NCBI RefSeq assembly: GCF_024323335.1
Contig: NC_066583.1
Location: 358,738,377-358,802,376, forward strand
Source: Lathyrus oleraceus
Taxonomy: Eukaryota > Streptophyta > Magnoliopsida > Fabales > Fabaceae
Reading direction: 5' to 3'
Length of the DNA stretch: 64,000 nt
Below, piece after piece: positions 45,853 through 57,500 of this stretch. Made by a program: the position numbers and the translations under genes. The stretch's first letter is position 1, and each line of letters starts with the position of its first letter. The notes under the pieces are model-generated. The model worked only from the letters and a program-made list of their open reading frames with translations. It was not told the origin of the DNA and searched no databases.

Positions 45853-46299
45853 GGAAACTTTTCATCTGACTTCAAATTCTTCAATCTTGATCTTTGAAAT
45901 ATCAAATGATACTTGTGTGGACATGAATGAAGCCTTTCAAACCATCTCCCACCTTCAAATCCATAAAATCAGGCACAGTTGACCACAGTTGACTTTCTAG
46001 GGTTTCAGATGAAATTCAGCCTGACTGATGACTTCTGAGCATCCAATCTTTGGCCAAACCACTTCACAATGATCACATAATCATATGAACTTGATAAACC
46101 AACCCTAGGGCCTTGCTTCTTTGAGAAATTCACTTGCTTGCTTGATTGACTGGTTCTCCTGATCAGCTTGACCTAATCTTGTCTGATGGCTTGCACTTGG
46201 GCAAAGGACAATGCAATGCTATGCAGTGGACTATGTTATGTTAATGACCTAATATGAAAATGTATGTACACAAGGTAGGTGCAAATTTGAGGTGCTACA

Positions 46300-46312
46300 G
46301 CTGCCCCTATTC
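46300..46312 (-). promoter_or_regulatory. Polypurine-like tract of element D
   Basis: The minus strand reads GAATAGGGGCAGC just before TGTAGCACC. LTR2 has no such tract outside it, as expected for a 5' LTR. Confidence 0.8.
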
Positions 46313-46559
46313 AATCAACTGGGAACCCGAACGGATGAGAGCAACGGCTGTCAGACTTTCAGGGTAAACAGGGATTGAATACCAAGAACCGTAGAATTTG
46401 CACAACCCACCAACGGAAACGTCCACTGGGATCTGATATTTATTACTGGGTATTTTTGATTTTGCTGATTTTTCTTCTTAAAAGGGTACAACCACCTCCA
46501 GACATCTCAAGACGATGAATGGGAACAGAAATCACAACTAGGTGCCAACGGACAACTAG

Positions 46560-47790
46560 GAAAAACTCGACGTTTACCAAGACCAACGGAGAGGTAAACA
46601 GACATCAAAGGGCGAAGGATGAACTGGGAAAGGTACAACCACATGTTAGCGGACATAGTGGGAAAAACTCGACGTTTATCGAAACCAACGGAGAGGTAAC
46701 TCTACTGGGGACGACCAGGAAAAACTCGACGTTTACCAAGACCAACGAAGAGGTAACCAGACATCAACGGACGATGGATGAACTGGGAAGACTCGACCAG
46801 ACATCATCGGACGAAAGGGAGAAGCTCGACGTTTATCGATACCAACGGAGAAGGAGACCAGACATCAACGGACGACGGATGAACTGGGAAGGACTCGACC
46901 AGACGTCATCGGACGAAAGGGAGAAGCTCGACGTTTATCGACACCAACGGAGAAGGAGACCAGACATCAACGGACGACGGATGAACTGGGAAGACTCGAC
47001 CAGACGTCATCAGACGAAAGGGAGAAGCTCGACGTTTATCGACACCAACGAAGAAGGAGACCAGACATCAACGGACGACGGATGAACTGGGAAGGACTCG
47101 ACCAGACATCATCGGACAAAAGGGAGAAGCTCGACGTTTATCGACACCAACGGAGAAGGAGACCAGACATCAACGGACGACGGATGAACTGGGAAGATAC
47201 AACTAGATATCAACGGATAACTAGGAAAAACTCGACGTTTATCGACACCAACGGAGAGGAGAAGCCACTTCACTAAGGAAGAGGTGTAACAACCGGAAAC
47301 TGAATAGGACGTCAACCGACGACTCTACTGGGGATTCTGGCTGGGAAGCAACCAGACATTAACGAATGACTGGGGAATAGGATGCACAATCAAACGTCAA
47401 TCGGACGAATGAGAAAAACTCAACGTTTACCGAGACCAACAGAGAGGTAACTTTGCATGGGGAAAGGTACAACTAGACGTCATCGGACGAATGAGAAAAA
47501 CTCAACGTTTATCAAAACCAAAGGAGTGGTAACTCTGCATGGGGAAATATATCACCAACAACCGCCAACAGACGATCGGGAAAAACTCGACGTTTATCGA
47601 CACCAACGGAGAGGTAGCTTTGAGGGGAATCAACAGTCATTAACTAATGATCTGTGGGGACAAACAACTCTACGTCATTGGACACATAGGAAAAACTCAA
47701 CGTTTACCGAAACCAATGGAGAGGTAAATCTGCAGGGGAAGAAATACAACCAAATCATCAACGGATGATCAGGAAAAACTCGACGTTTAT
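46560..47790 (-). repeat. 101-102 bp minisatellite in the D 3'UTR
   Basis: The marker CTCGACGTTTA (plus strand) is at 46566, 46669, 46725, 46825, 46927, 47029, 47130 and 47231; the core steps are 100, 102, 102, 101 and 101. Related CTC(A/G)ACGTTTA units continue at 47419, 47501, 47586, 47696 and 47779 with steps of 82-110. The antisense reading happens to lack stops, producing ORFs such as 46519-47085 that are not genes. Confidence 0.9.
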
Positions 47791-48240
47791 CGACACCAAC
47801 GGAGAAAAGGAAAGCTTCACTAAGGAAGGAGAACGACATTACGAACATCGAAAGATGATGTTTACCGACACCAAAGAATACCAGACACTTACGCATGACT
47901 GGGAAAGCACCGAAAGATGGTGTTTACCGACACCAAAGAAAGCCCACACGCGGGTGCTGACAGGACGACATCTACATATGTCAGGGCAAGGCTAAACACT
48001 TGTTGGGGATCAAGGTCACGACAGGGAGCAGACAGGAAGGGACACCAAGGATGCCGGGTTGTAGGCATGAAAAAGGTGATCGACCAAAACGTGAATTGAT
48101 TTGTACTTCCAAAACACTCATCATCCTGAAGAGGGCTAGAAAAGCAATCTTGTTAGAGGATGGACATTCGATTCCACAAGGAATACGAATCTTACTCAGC
48201 TGGGGAGGACAAAACTTCGACCCAAGAGCGCATGAGATAT

Positions 48241-48483
48241 ATTATCTATAGCCGTCAAAACGTAGATAATACCCTCGCATGGAAGATTATCCTAACCGGT
48301 TTGTAGGTTGTTAAAGGATAAATCGACCGACATCATCCTGAAGAGAGCGAAAGCAAACTTGTTAAAGGATGGACATTCGATTCCACAAGGAATACGAATC
48401 TTACTCTGATGGTGAAAACAATCAAAAGACTGACCAAAGAGCGCATGAGGTATATTATCTATAGCCGTCAAAACGTAGATAAT
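48241..48483 (-). other. Stem-loops HP2 in the D 3'UTR (two units, 213 bp apart)
   Basis: Plus-strand arms ATTATCTA 48241-48248 and TAGATAAT 48263-48270 enclose CGT-CAAA-ACG; the second unit has arms at 48454-48461 and 48476-48483. On the element strand the inner loop is TTTG, against TCTG in A. Flanking GAGG and CCTC extend the pairing. Confidence 0.65.
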
Positions 48484-48792
48484 ACCCTCGCATGGAAGAT
48501 TATCCTAACTGGTTTGTAGGTTGTTAAAGGATAAATCGACCGAAAAAGAAAGGCATCGGGGTACCAGACTAGGTATGCAAAGATGACCAATCAAAAGGGG
48601 AAACCACAAACATTACCAGCAAACGGCGAATGAAAGAGGATCCATTGGGGATAAGGTTGCTGACTCGGAGCAAATATCCGAAAGGTGAAAACCCGCTGGG
48701 GGATAAGATTGCTTAATCAAAGCAAATATCCGAAAGGGGAAAGGAATATCAATACCGACTGGATAATGATAACCACAAAGAGGGGATTACAT

Positions 48793-48953
48793 CTATCGGT
48801 TAATAGGTAGAAAACCACTGAAAAGTAACTGGTCATCGATAGGATGAGCACAAAGGGTTAACTCCACCAAGGGGAGAACATGGAGTTTACATCTACCGGT
48901 TAGTAGGTAGAAGACCACAAAGATAGGACTTACAACTACCGGGTAGTAGGTAG
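48793..48953 (-). other. Stem-loops HP3 in the D 3'UTR (three units)
   Basis: Plus strand: CTACC 48893-48897 with GGTAG 48906-48910, CTACC 48936-48940 with GGTAG 48949-48953, and CTATC 48793-48797 with GGTAG 48806-48810 (one mismatch). The eight-base loop on the element strand is TACTAACC or similar, close to CAGTAACC in A. Confidence 0.6.
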
Positions 48954-50601
48954 AAGCCACCAAATTCCGCTGAGGATAAGATGAATGAGTGCCGGTTAGT
49001 GAGCAACTATTCAGTTATACCCCAGGGAGGCACAGGAGACAACCAATAGGAAGCCAATTCAGGATCGATCCAAAAAGACAGACTGAATCAAGACTCATCC
49101 TAATGAGGAAAGATCTCAATAGGGAAAACCCATCCCATTAGGTGTGGGGAGGGAACGGAAACAACCGTCATCCACGAGGATAAAACTCAGTGGGGAGCGC
49201 AGAAGGAAATGGTAGACATTTTCTGCTTAAGGGGTAAACTCTACATGGAGAGATCAGACACACCCACATCTGCTAGAAGAAGATCCACTGGGTAGAAACA
49301 GGTTTTTCTTTCACCAACGGATGAGGAAATAAACCTCTCTGAGTATCAATCCTGGATGCCGTCAGGAGAAACTGTAGCGAACGTGCTGTACAGATGTTGA
49401 ACAAAAATCCGCCTCTGCCGGGGATTCTGTCTGATGGGTTTCGAACACATGAATGCATATGTTTGAATTTTTCTATGGCGTAATGCTCCATATTGAATGG
49501 AAATGCTACGCAATTTGAGGATGCAATGATTACTATATGCAAAATGCAAATGATGAAAACTCCGCTGGGGAGCCCAAAGATCAGATACTTCAACTCTGTG
49601 GGGAGACTCTACTCGAAGAAATCCGTTTGAGGAACACTCTGCGGGGAGAGCACCACTTCTCACTCATGCTGGAGAACGGAGATACCAAGAATCAACCTTA
49701 TCTCTGGTGAGGATAGATAGGCATTGATAAAGTTCATCATGCCAGCAACTCTGTTGAGGAATCTATCCAAGGGAAATGACGGAGTACTAGGATGTCAATC
49801 CACCAAGTACTGAATCTTCACAGAAAAGCACCCATGCCGGGGAGAGGAGAAGACTGCTCTGCTAGAGAGACGAAAATTGAAGTCTTCAGTTAAACACGTT
49901 GCTTGGGGAACTGCCCCACAAAAGTATTTCAACAGCAAACCAGCTGGGGGTGCCCCACAATAGGGTCCAAACAGCCCTCTACTAGAGATGCCCCACAATA
50001 GGGCTAACAGGGACTTGGAGGAAGAATGTTGTACTGCCGGGAACATGAAGATGAACAACTTCAACCAACACTGCACTGAGGAACCTCGCTGAGGAGAAAG
50101 CACAAGAGGTTCTACAGGAAAAAGATACAGTTATGCTCGAGATACGAACAAATGTCTTACCTGTTGGTAATCATACCACCCTTGGGAGAGCATTGCGGGT
50201 CTCCTAAGTATCCTTCCATCAATGTGAATGTTCACTTTGTTTAAGAACAATTTTTGAAAAATTTGTTTATTTTGAAAACAATGATATTTTATCAATTAAA
50301 ACATGCAAAACATTTGTTGAGTTGAAACAAATAAGAGTGCAAATAATTGGATAAAAGCACAAATCGATGTGATGGAATGGTAGTCTGCAAATGGCATAAC
50401 TCCATAGATCTGTACAAGTTTGAAACTGGTGATATATATTGGAGAGGGCTACATTGAACATAATGACCTTTCCTCTACCATTCCGAATTTTCGATGTATT
50501 CAGAGCTTCAGTCGACAACGAATCGAGAATCCCTGACGGATGACAGATGTAGAGCACAGTCTTGTCAAGATGCAGTTACTTGCCAAATCCCTAATTTTTG
50601 C

Positions 50602-50748
50602 CTAGATTTCCCCAGTGTGAGGTGCTCAATCTAGCGGGATGCAAATTTTTTCAATGTCTCTAACTTTTGCCTGGATCGCCCTTTCGGGTTTTCAATCCAC
50701 CGAGACGCTCCTTTTTGCCTAAGTCTCCCTTTGGAGTGTTCGACTTAG
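50602..50748 (-). other. Stem-loop array HP1 after pol, element D (three units)
   Basis: In plus coordinates: CTAAGTC 50719-50725 pairs with GACTTAG 50742-50748; TGGAT 50672-50676 pairs with ATCCA 50695-50699 around CCC-TTTC-GGG (GAAA loop on the element strand); CTAGATT 50602-50608 pairs with AATCTAG 50628-50634. Each is followed on the element strand by GGCAAAA. Confidence 0.7.
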
Positions 50749-50790
50749 CGAGCTGTTTTGCTTTTTCTTTTTTTGTTTGTTTAGGCGAAG

Positions 50791-51448
50791 TATTTCTTGA
50801 CTGCATCGGGAATTCACAGGACGAGTGAACTTTTCCATCCATTGTTGTAAGTGTCAAAGCACCGCCTGAAAAGGCTCTCTTGACAACATATGGACATTCA
50901 TAGTTTGGGGTTCACTTGCCCCTGGAATCGGGCGCGAAAGACAAGACTTCCTTGAGCACGAGGTCACTTTCTCGGAACACACGAGGCTTGACCTTCTTGT
51001 CGAATGCTTTTTTCACTCTCTGCTGATATGACTGACCATGACACATGGCAGTTAATCTCTTCTTTTCGATCAGATTCAGTTGGTCGTAACGACTCTGAAT
51101 CCGTTCAGCATCAGCCAACTTGGGACTTGAGGGTGCTATTTCTCTTTTGTTTCTTTCTTTTGACTTTTCTTTCTTTTTGATTTCTTTTGATTTCTTTTGA
51201 TTGATTTTGATTGATTTTTTTTTCGCACCCTCCTCTTTCCATTTTTTTCTTTTTTTTTCTTTCAATGCCCCAGTTGGCTGTTCTGCTGATTCTCGAGATG
51301 CAACTGAGTGATCTTCTTTTCTTGCTCAAGAAGTCAGGAAATCTCGTCAGGAATCCCTTCAACATCATCTTCTTCCGCTTCGAATACAGGGAATTCAAAA
51401 TTGGGAGATGACGTCAGATCATTATGTTCAATGGGTTTAAGAATCAAC
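50791..51448 (-). pseudogene. Element D pol remnant (RT start fused to integrase end)
   Basis: The exon starts at the acceptor (first base 51448) with the linker also seen in A (NFEFPVFEAEEDD-like), breaks off near 51265 and resumes near 51130 with integrase C-terminal sequence (AERIQSRYDQLNLIEKKRL; PNYE-PYVVK). RT, both RNase H domains and the integrase core are missing, about 2.9 kb compared with A. The junction is filled by about 130 bases of CTTT/TTGATT-rich sequence. A frameshift affects the last 20 codons before KKYFA. It cannot encode an enzyme. Confidence 0.82.
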
Positions 51449-51730
51449 CTGCATAATGATTTTGAGTATAAAAAGCACTTTGAAAATCAAACAAGACAAT
51501 CGTTATGCAGATGAAAAGATTGCTTTTATTCTTGTTTTTAGGGTTTTTTGTGATCACCAATTTCATGTAAAAAGCAAAAAGAGAAAACAAATGGAAAAAC
51601 AAACGTTTTAACATGCTTTTATTTGAATGAAAATATCATTGCACAAAATGTTGCCAACAATGTCATCACTTCTCCTTTTGGCATGGGAGAAGGGTTTTTA
51701 AACAAAGTGATTATTACTCTGACTTATGAA
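51449..51730 (-). other. Intron of element D between protease and RT
   Basis: The minus strand ends CATTATGCAG at 51449; the flanking sequence is clearly homologous to A 1-194. The upstream limit near 51730 is an estimate, just after the PTVVHKSE-like end of the protease frame. Confidence 0.6.
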
Positions 51731-53410
51731 CAACTGTAGGAACGCCCACAGTGACCCAATTGTGACAGACCCCTCCAGGGATGACAAATGTCAGAATCCT
51801 TTGCATCAGCAGCTTCTGCTTTTGAACAACCCTCTTCGTTGAAGATCTCAGAAGACAAGTCAACGCCAGCCCGGGACTTGTTATCTTCAAGCTTGATTAA
51901 CACGGGGACCTAAGTCTTCAAAGTTCAGAATACCTGACCTCACAAGGTCTTGAACCTTCATCTTCAACTGAAAGCAACTATCCACATCATGACCAGGAGC
52001 ACCCGAATGATACACACAATGCTGCTCAGGCATATACCACCACCGAGGGTTGACGGGTATAGCCGACGGGTCTCTGGGAGTAATCAAGTTCCGCTCTATC
52101 AAAGAGGGATACAGCTCTGTGTATGACATAGGAATCGGGTCAAAAATGATCTTCTTCCTCTCATTACTTGTACTGGCTTGATTATCATTGTGAGGCTGGT
52201 AAGCCTGCTGCTGAGGACGCTGTTGTTGATGCTGATATTGCTGAGCTGGTCTTCTCTACTGTTGTTGAGGTGCTGGAATAGTCACAGCAGCAGCTTGAAG
52301 ATACTGTCCTTTGTTTGCACTCCTCCGACGATGCACAGCATTCGTTTCACTCTCTCCCCTTTTGGGTGCCCCAGAGTATGTCTTCTTAGAATTCAAAGAA
52401 CTTGAAGAGCCAGGATCTTGAATCTTTCCTGCTTTGATGAGACTCTCAGTTCTCTCTCCACAGACAACAACATCAGAAAAGCTACTGAACGGGCAACTCC
52501 CCATGCGGTCCATGAACACACCTTGCAAGGTCCCGATGAACATGTCAGTCAGTTCTCTCTCCAACATAGGAGGTTGCACTCTTGCGGCTAGCTCACGCCA
52601 TCTCTGGGCGTACTCTTTGAAGCTTTCCTTGGATTTCTGACACAAACTCTACAGTTGAGTTCGGCTCGGCGCCATGTCCATGTTGTGCTTGTATTGCCTC
52701 AAGAAGGCCTCACCCAGATCTTTCCAGCTTCTGACTGATTCTTTCTTCAGATCCATGTACCAGTCCAAAGACGCTCCAGACAAACTGTCTTGGAAAAAGT
52801 ACATCCACATCTTTTCGTCGTCAGTGTAAGCAGAGATTTTCCTGAAGTAAGCCTGCACATGGGTGCGAGGACAGGAAGTACCATTGTATTTGTCGAAGGA
52901 TGGCGCCTTGAATTTGTAGGGGATCCTCAGTCCATCCACCAGACCCATATCAGTTACATCGAACCCCAGAGAGTTCTGACACTCCATGGCACGGACTTTC
53001 TCAGCAAGGGCATCCAATTTCCGATCCCTATCCTCAACTCTGACCACATCATCATCTTCGCTCAGCAACGTGAACATGTCCTCTTGTCTGTCGACAATAG
53101 GAGCTGGATGACGAACCGGAGCCCGGGTAGCTCTGGCATTGACAGTCTCTGCAGCAAGAGACTGTCCATTAATCCTTATTCCTCTAAGCTCATCCCCGAC
53201 GGCATAGTCGTTAGTGGGAGCAACAACATTGATATTCTCATGAGCAGGGATACCAGCAGGCGAAGCACGGTTGGACGTCTGAATCACAGTCTCTTGTCTC
53301 CGAACCAGGGCTCGTAGCTCTTCCTGACCTTGCGCAACCCCTTGCATCATCGTCATAAACTGGGCCATGTTTGTCCTCATCTTAGCCAACTCTGTCTGAA
53401 CCTGGTCCAT
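51731..53410 (-). pseudogene. Element D gag and gag-protease tail, full-length copy (broken)
   Basis: ATG at 53410. The frame runs to a TAG at 52649-52651 where copy 1 has CAG, then continues in the same frame (52645-52256) through ELTDMFIGTLQ and GERTESLIKAGKIQ. A second stop near 52256 follows a glutamine-rich stretch. The knuckle-like CVYHSGAPGHDVDSC near 52015 and the FQLKMKVQDLV segment after it are present to 51887. The protease core is absent; only the tail (GGVCHNWVTVGVP-like, about 51790-51730) remains. Gag would build the particle; this copy would give a truncated protein of 253 residues. Confidence 0.82.
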
Positions 53411-54515
53411 AATCCTCTGATGATTGAGTCTGGTTGAGTAACGATGCGGTCGATGGTCAGCAATCCTGTCTCAGTCAGGAACCAAAGTGAGAAGTCTCTC
53501 CAAACATGTCTGTAATGCAAGGATGATATGTGCATGATATGCATGATGCGGATGACGATGCTATTTTATCATGAATGATCCTGATAAAGGATATGCGTAT
53601 GCGAGTTAACTTTTTCGGTTTTTTCATGCATTATTATTTTTTTGAAAAATAAACATGCTATGATGCAAATGATGCGAACATGACTGGTCAGGCTGTGCAT
53701 CTCAAGGCACAGGGTCAGAGCTTCGGCTTGAATTCTAAACCACAATTCATCTGAAACCCAAAGTCAACTGATACCGTCATCTGAAACCAATCTGAGGAAT
53801 CAAGTCACCATAAATCCGACTTGGGGAGTTCCGAAATAAATGGAACTGGAGATTACATCACCGTCATCACAGGAATATCCACTGAACGGATGACAACGAG
53901 ATCCTCTGAACGAGTACTCTCAAATTCAACCCGGGGATCCGAAATAAACGGAACCCGCTGATAAACCACGGACAGAACTCCGGCGTCCCAGAAATAAATG
54001 TCCATAATTCACAGTCACCATCAGTACCAAGAGTCACCAACAAGTCACCAACTGTACCTGTAATAATGATCATTCCCTCCCCACTCACGGGTGTCATCTA
54101 GGTCAGGGTAAGGTCGAGAGAAACGCAACATAAATAACCTTTCGCGGAATATTATCATATACACACCCGAAGTATGTAACGATAATATCCCACCAGGGTC
54201 TGAACTGCTCGTGATATCAATGTTCCGCTAAGTGGCGCATACCACCCGCTTCCCATGAATCACTCTATTCCTAGGTTTCCTAGATTTCACTCATAACCTG
54301 GGTATTGGGCCTTTTACCTCGAGTAACTCCCACCCCAAACAGAGAAACACAGCACAGCCAGTAGATGAATATGAATGAATGCAAACATTAATGCAAATAA
54401 TAAATGAATGAATGCAATAAATAAAGCAGCAAACAGCAACCAAAACCCTAACCTAGAGAGCGCTAGGAGAGACTCGCTTAGGGAAGATGGACCAGCAAGA
54501 GGTCAACTTCTGCAT
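53411..54515 (-). other. Element D leader, copy 2
   Basis: Near-identical to 40489-41593; no coding sequence. Confidence 0.6.
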
Positions 54516-54535
54516 TCCCCAGCAGAGTTGCCAGC
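54516..54535 (-). promoter_or_regulatory. Primer-binding site of element D, copy 2
   Basis: Same GCTGGCAACTCTGCTGGGGA on the minus strand, next to LTR2. Confidence 0.8.
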
Positions 54536-57500
54536 TGTCGCATTACGCGAAAAACCGGCGGGAAAACAAGAACAACAGAGCCGCCACCGTGCGTTATTTA
54601 TCCCAAAAGAGGGAAAGGAAACGCTCGAAGTAAACCTGGAAAAAAGCATGGTCTCGCGACCAAAGAGAATGGGATCGGGAGTCGGTTATGCGAAGGGAAG
54701 GTATTAGCACCCCTACGCATCCGTCGTACTCGACGGGATCCACGCACAAAAGGAAGGAAAATGGTTGCTAAAACACTGCTCAAACACACATCAAACACTG
54801 GCTAAAAGAGACACAAGAAAACAAACAAGACTGACTCGGCAGGATATCGCATCCTGGGCCTACTTAGTCTATCAAGCATAGACATCAGAGTCAAAGTAGT
54901 TCGAACTAAGGGGGAAAACACATGCTCGCTAGGATGTCGCATCCTATGCATACGTATCTTCTTGGACGAAGAAGAATCAGAGCATTCGTAGCTCGGCTCA
55001 CGCACGCCAAACAAAACAACACAAACACGGGCAAACATGGAACCCGAATGCCAATCGCTGGACTTACATCAACTTCCGAACCAAACACACCCACACTGGA
55101 AACCAGATGCCACTTGATGGACTTATACCGGACTCCAAGCACACAACAAGAGGATACGGAATGCCAATCGCTGGTCTTACATCCATCTCCTGACACACAC
55201 AACATAAAACAAAAAGGGCGCTCGGAGAGATCTGCTCATCTCCTGCCTACGTACCTCATCTGGTATGAGGATCAGGGCGACGTAGTTCCCCTACGAAGGG
55301 ACACAAGGCTAGCCTAACCAGATAACAGAGGGAGACACAACTAGGGAGACTAACTCGAGCCTAGATGTTATCATGCATAATCATCCCTAAGTCAAGGTTG
55401 CTACCTAACTTGCACATGGAGCAAGCTAAACCTAAGCACAGGCAATAGCAAAGCAAACAATCACAAATAGCACACACTATATACACACCAAGTGGGGCTC
55501 AAACAAAGGTGAGGCTGCAAGAGCAAGCCAACTGGAAGGGTAATGTTAGCTCTTAACCTTGACATTGAGAGCCAAGGTGAAGCCAGATGAAAGGTGAGTG
55601 AAGATTAGACTTCACAGCTCTTATCCCTGGTCAGGGAGAGCTTCAGACAATGAAGTGTGGGTCCAGAAAGTGGGAACCCTTCTACACTTATGACACTAAC
55701 TCAACTGATCTTGGGGTTAATGTCCACAAGGCATCAACATGTGATGTGAGCCAAGGGACGACTCAACAGAATAGCAGGAGGTGGACTACACACCTCTTGT
55801 GTCTGCCAATTGCCTTAACAAAGGTCTTTTCCTGCTTGGGGACAAAAATAAACAAGCACAAACATTGCCTCTTAAGGAGGACTTCAGACAGGTGCCTGGC
55901 CAAGTAACAGGTCAGGTCTTCCAGACTACATGGAGACAAGAGATTCTACCTCAATGCCAATGCTATCAAGCAAAGCAATGCAAGTTCTCAAAGAACTATT
56001 AGCAACTAATGTACCTGAAATCAATCAAATACAATCAGTATGCCAATCACAAAGTCAAAATAAGCAAATAAGAATCAACAGTCAACACTATCAATCACAT
56101 GTGCAAATCACAAGCCCAAAGCAAGTGAGCTAAGCATCCTACAAAATAGAACAAGTTAGTTCATAACAATCAACCAAACTCAATCAACTTGCATTAATCT
56201 CCTTAAAGCATTTGCTTCCTAACCTGAAAAGCAAACTCAAACATGAGAAACAAGACCACTAGGACAAGCCTAGGGTCAAAAGGAGGTGAAAAATTGAAAA
56301 CAGCAAGTGAAAATTATCCAAAATCAAGATCAAACAATTAAGAATTCAATCCAAGCGGTTTCACATTCATATCATTCATCATTATCATTTCATGAAGGAA
56401 AAGGCACAAAACATGCAATTTAGAACCTCAAAGGACCAAACAGAATGATCACAATCAAATCAATATCAAAACATTTCAACAAATCCTCAAAAAATTCATG
56501 ATCAAACAGCATTCATAACATGTCAATCATACCAAATTTCAGCTCATTTGGATCAAGGGAAGCAGGTCAATGAAATTCAGAAATTCAACACAAATTCAAG
56601 CAAGCTCATTAATGGCATCAAAACAAGCATCAACTTCAACCAATCATAAAACAGAGACAAATCCTGATAAATGAATGGGACTAAAACCATGATGCACATC
56701 CAAATGTCTACAATACACCTGTCAAGTTTCATATCCATCCAATTAATAACCAGAATTTCACAAATCAAATGGGAACATGTATCACAAAAAGTCAACAAAT
56801 GACTAAACAGCAAATAAAATCCCAATCAAATAGGAAATGCACTCAACAAATCCACAAAAATTCACATGTCTTCTCTACATTCACAAGTATTCTCATGCAA
56901 AAATCCAGCTCAATTCAAGTTCAATAAGCATTGCAAATAAAATCAAGAAGATGCACAAGGAATGGCATGGCACAAAATGTAACACTCCAAAGATCATGTC
57001 ATAACTCTCAATCCAGGAACTCAAAAATTACAAACCACATACCAAACTCACCAGGAAAGCGTCTAGATCATGCATGTAAAATTTCAGCCTCATCCAATTA
57101 ATCATCAATATTTCACAAGCAAAATGGCATGGAAGGTACAAATTGAACACACATGAAAAAACCCTAGGCAATTTAAAAATCCACACGTGCATAAATTCAG
57201 GAAAAATCACCATAAAAAACTAGAGATCATGAGGAGCATTTCACAAAAAATCCCAGCCAATTTGGACAAATATTGAAGAACTTATGAATTTTCTAAGATT
57301 GACATACAAAATGAAATCAAAAATGAAAATGAAAATGAAAATGATTTAATTGAATTTAAATGACTGCAGTGGCAAACTTGTAAATATGAAGCAGCAAGAG
57401 TGAAACGCTGCGTTTCATTTTATGCAGTGGCAGCGTGTGATTGGACCAAAGGCGCGGTAAACACGAATTTGAAAACGAAACCAAGCAAAACGGATCAAAG

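Larger units (their letters stand above)
39393..46299 (-). repeat. Direct repeat copy 1 (gag fragment, leader, LTR1) of element D
   Basis: Matches 52315-59228 at an offset of 12922 bases, rising to 12929 past two small indels near 44310 and 44410. By eye about 40 substitutions over 6.9 kb, unevenly spread. Confidence 0.9.
41614..46299 (-). mobile_element. LTR1 of element D (4.69 kb)
   Basis: The minus strand runs TGTAGCACC to ATGCGACA. The outer start is set by the polypurine-like tract at 46300-46312 and the end by the primer site. Contains the U3 block (45705-45852), a TATA candidate, the acceptor triplet and three GTAAGTCC-type repeats. ORFs inside it have no recognisable product. Confidence 0.9.
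46313..50790 (-). other. Element D 3'UTR
   Basis: About 4.5 kb between the pol end and the polypurine-like tract. In element order: HP1 array (50748-50602), a part homologous to A 4020-4310 (about 50550-50200), many TCCCCAGNRGAGT-like segments (49760-46698), HP3 (48953-48793), HP2 (48483-48241), then a 101 bp minisatellite (47790-46560). The order matches the A 3'UTR although most sequence between is diverged. Confidence 0.8.

Noticed and set aside
46519..47085. 188-codon ORF with a repeated RRRPDINGRRMNWE-type protein
   Set aside because: It is antisense to element D and lies in its 3'UTR minisatellite; the ~102 base unit is a multiple of three without stops, which creates the apparent repeat protein.
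46560..47790. CRISPR-like array
   Set aside because: Units are contiguous 101 bp repeats without unique spacers, in a plant retrotransposon.
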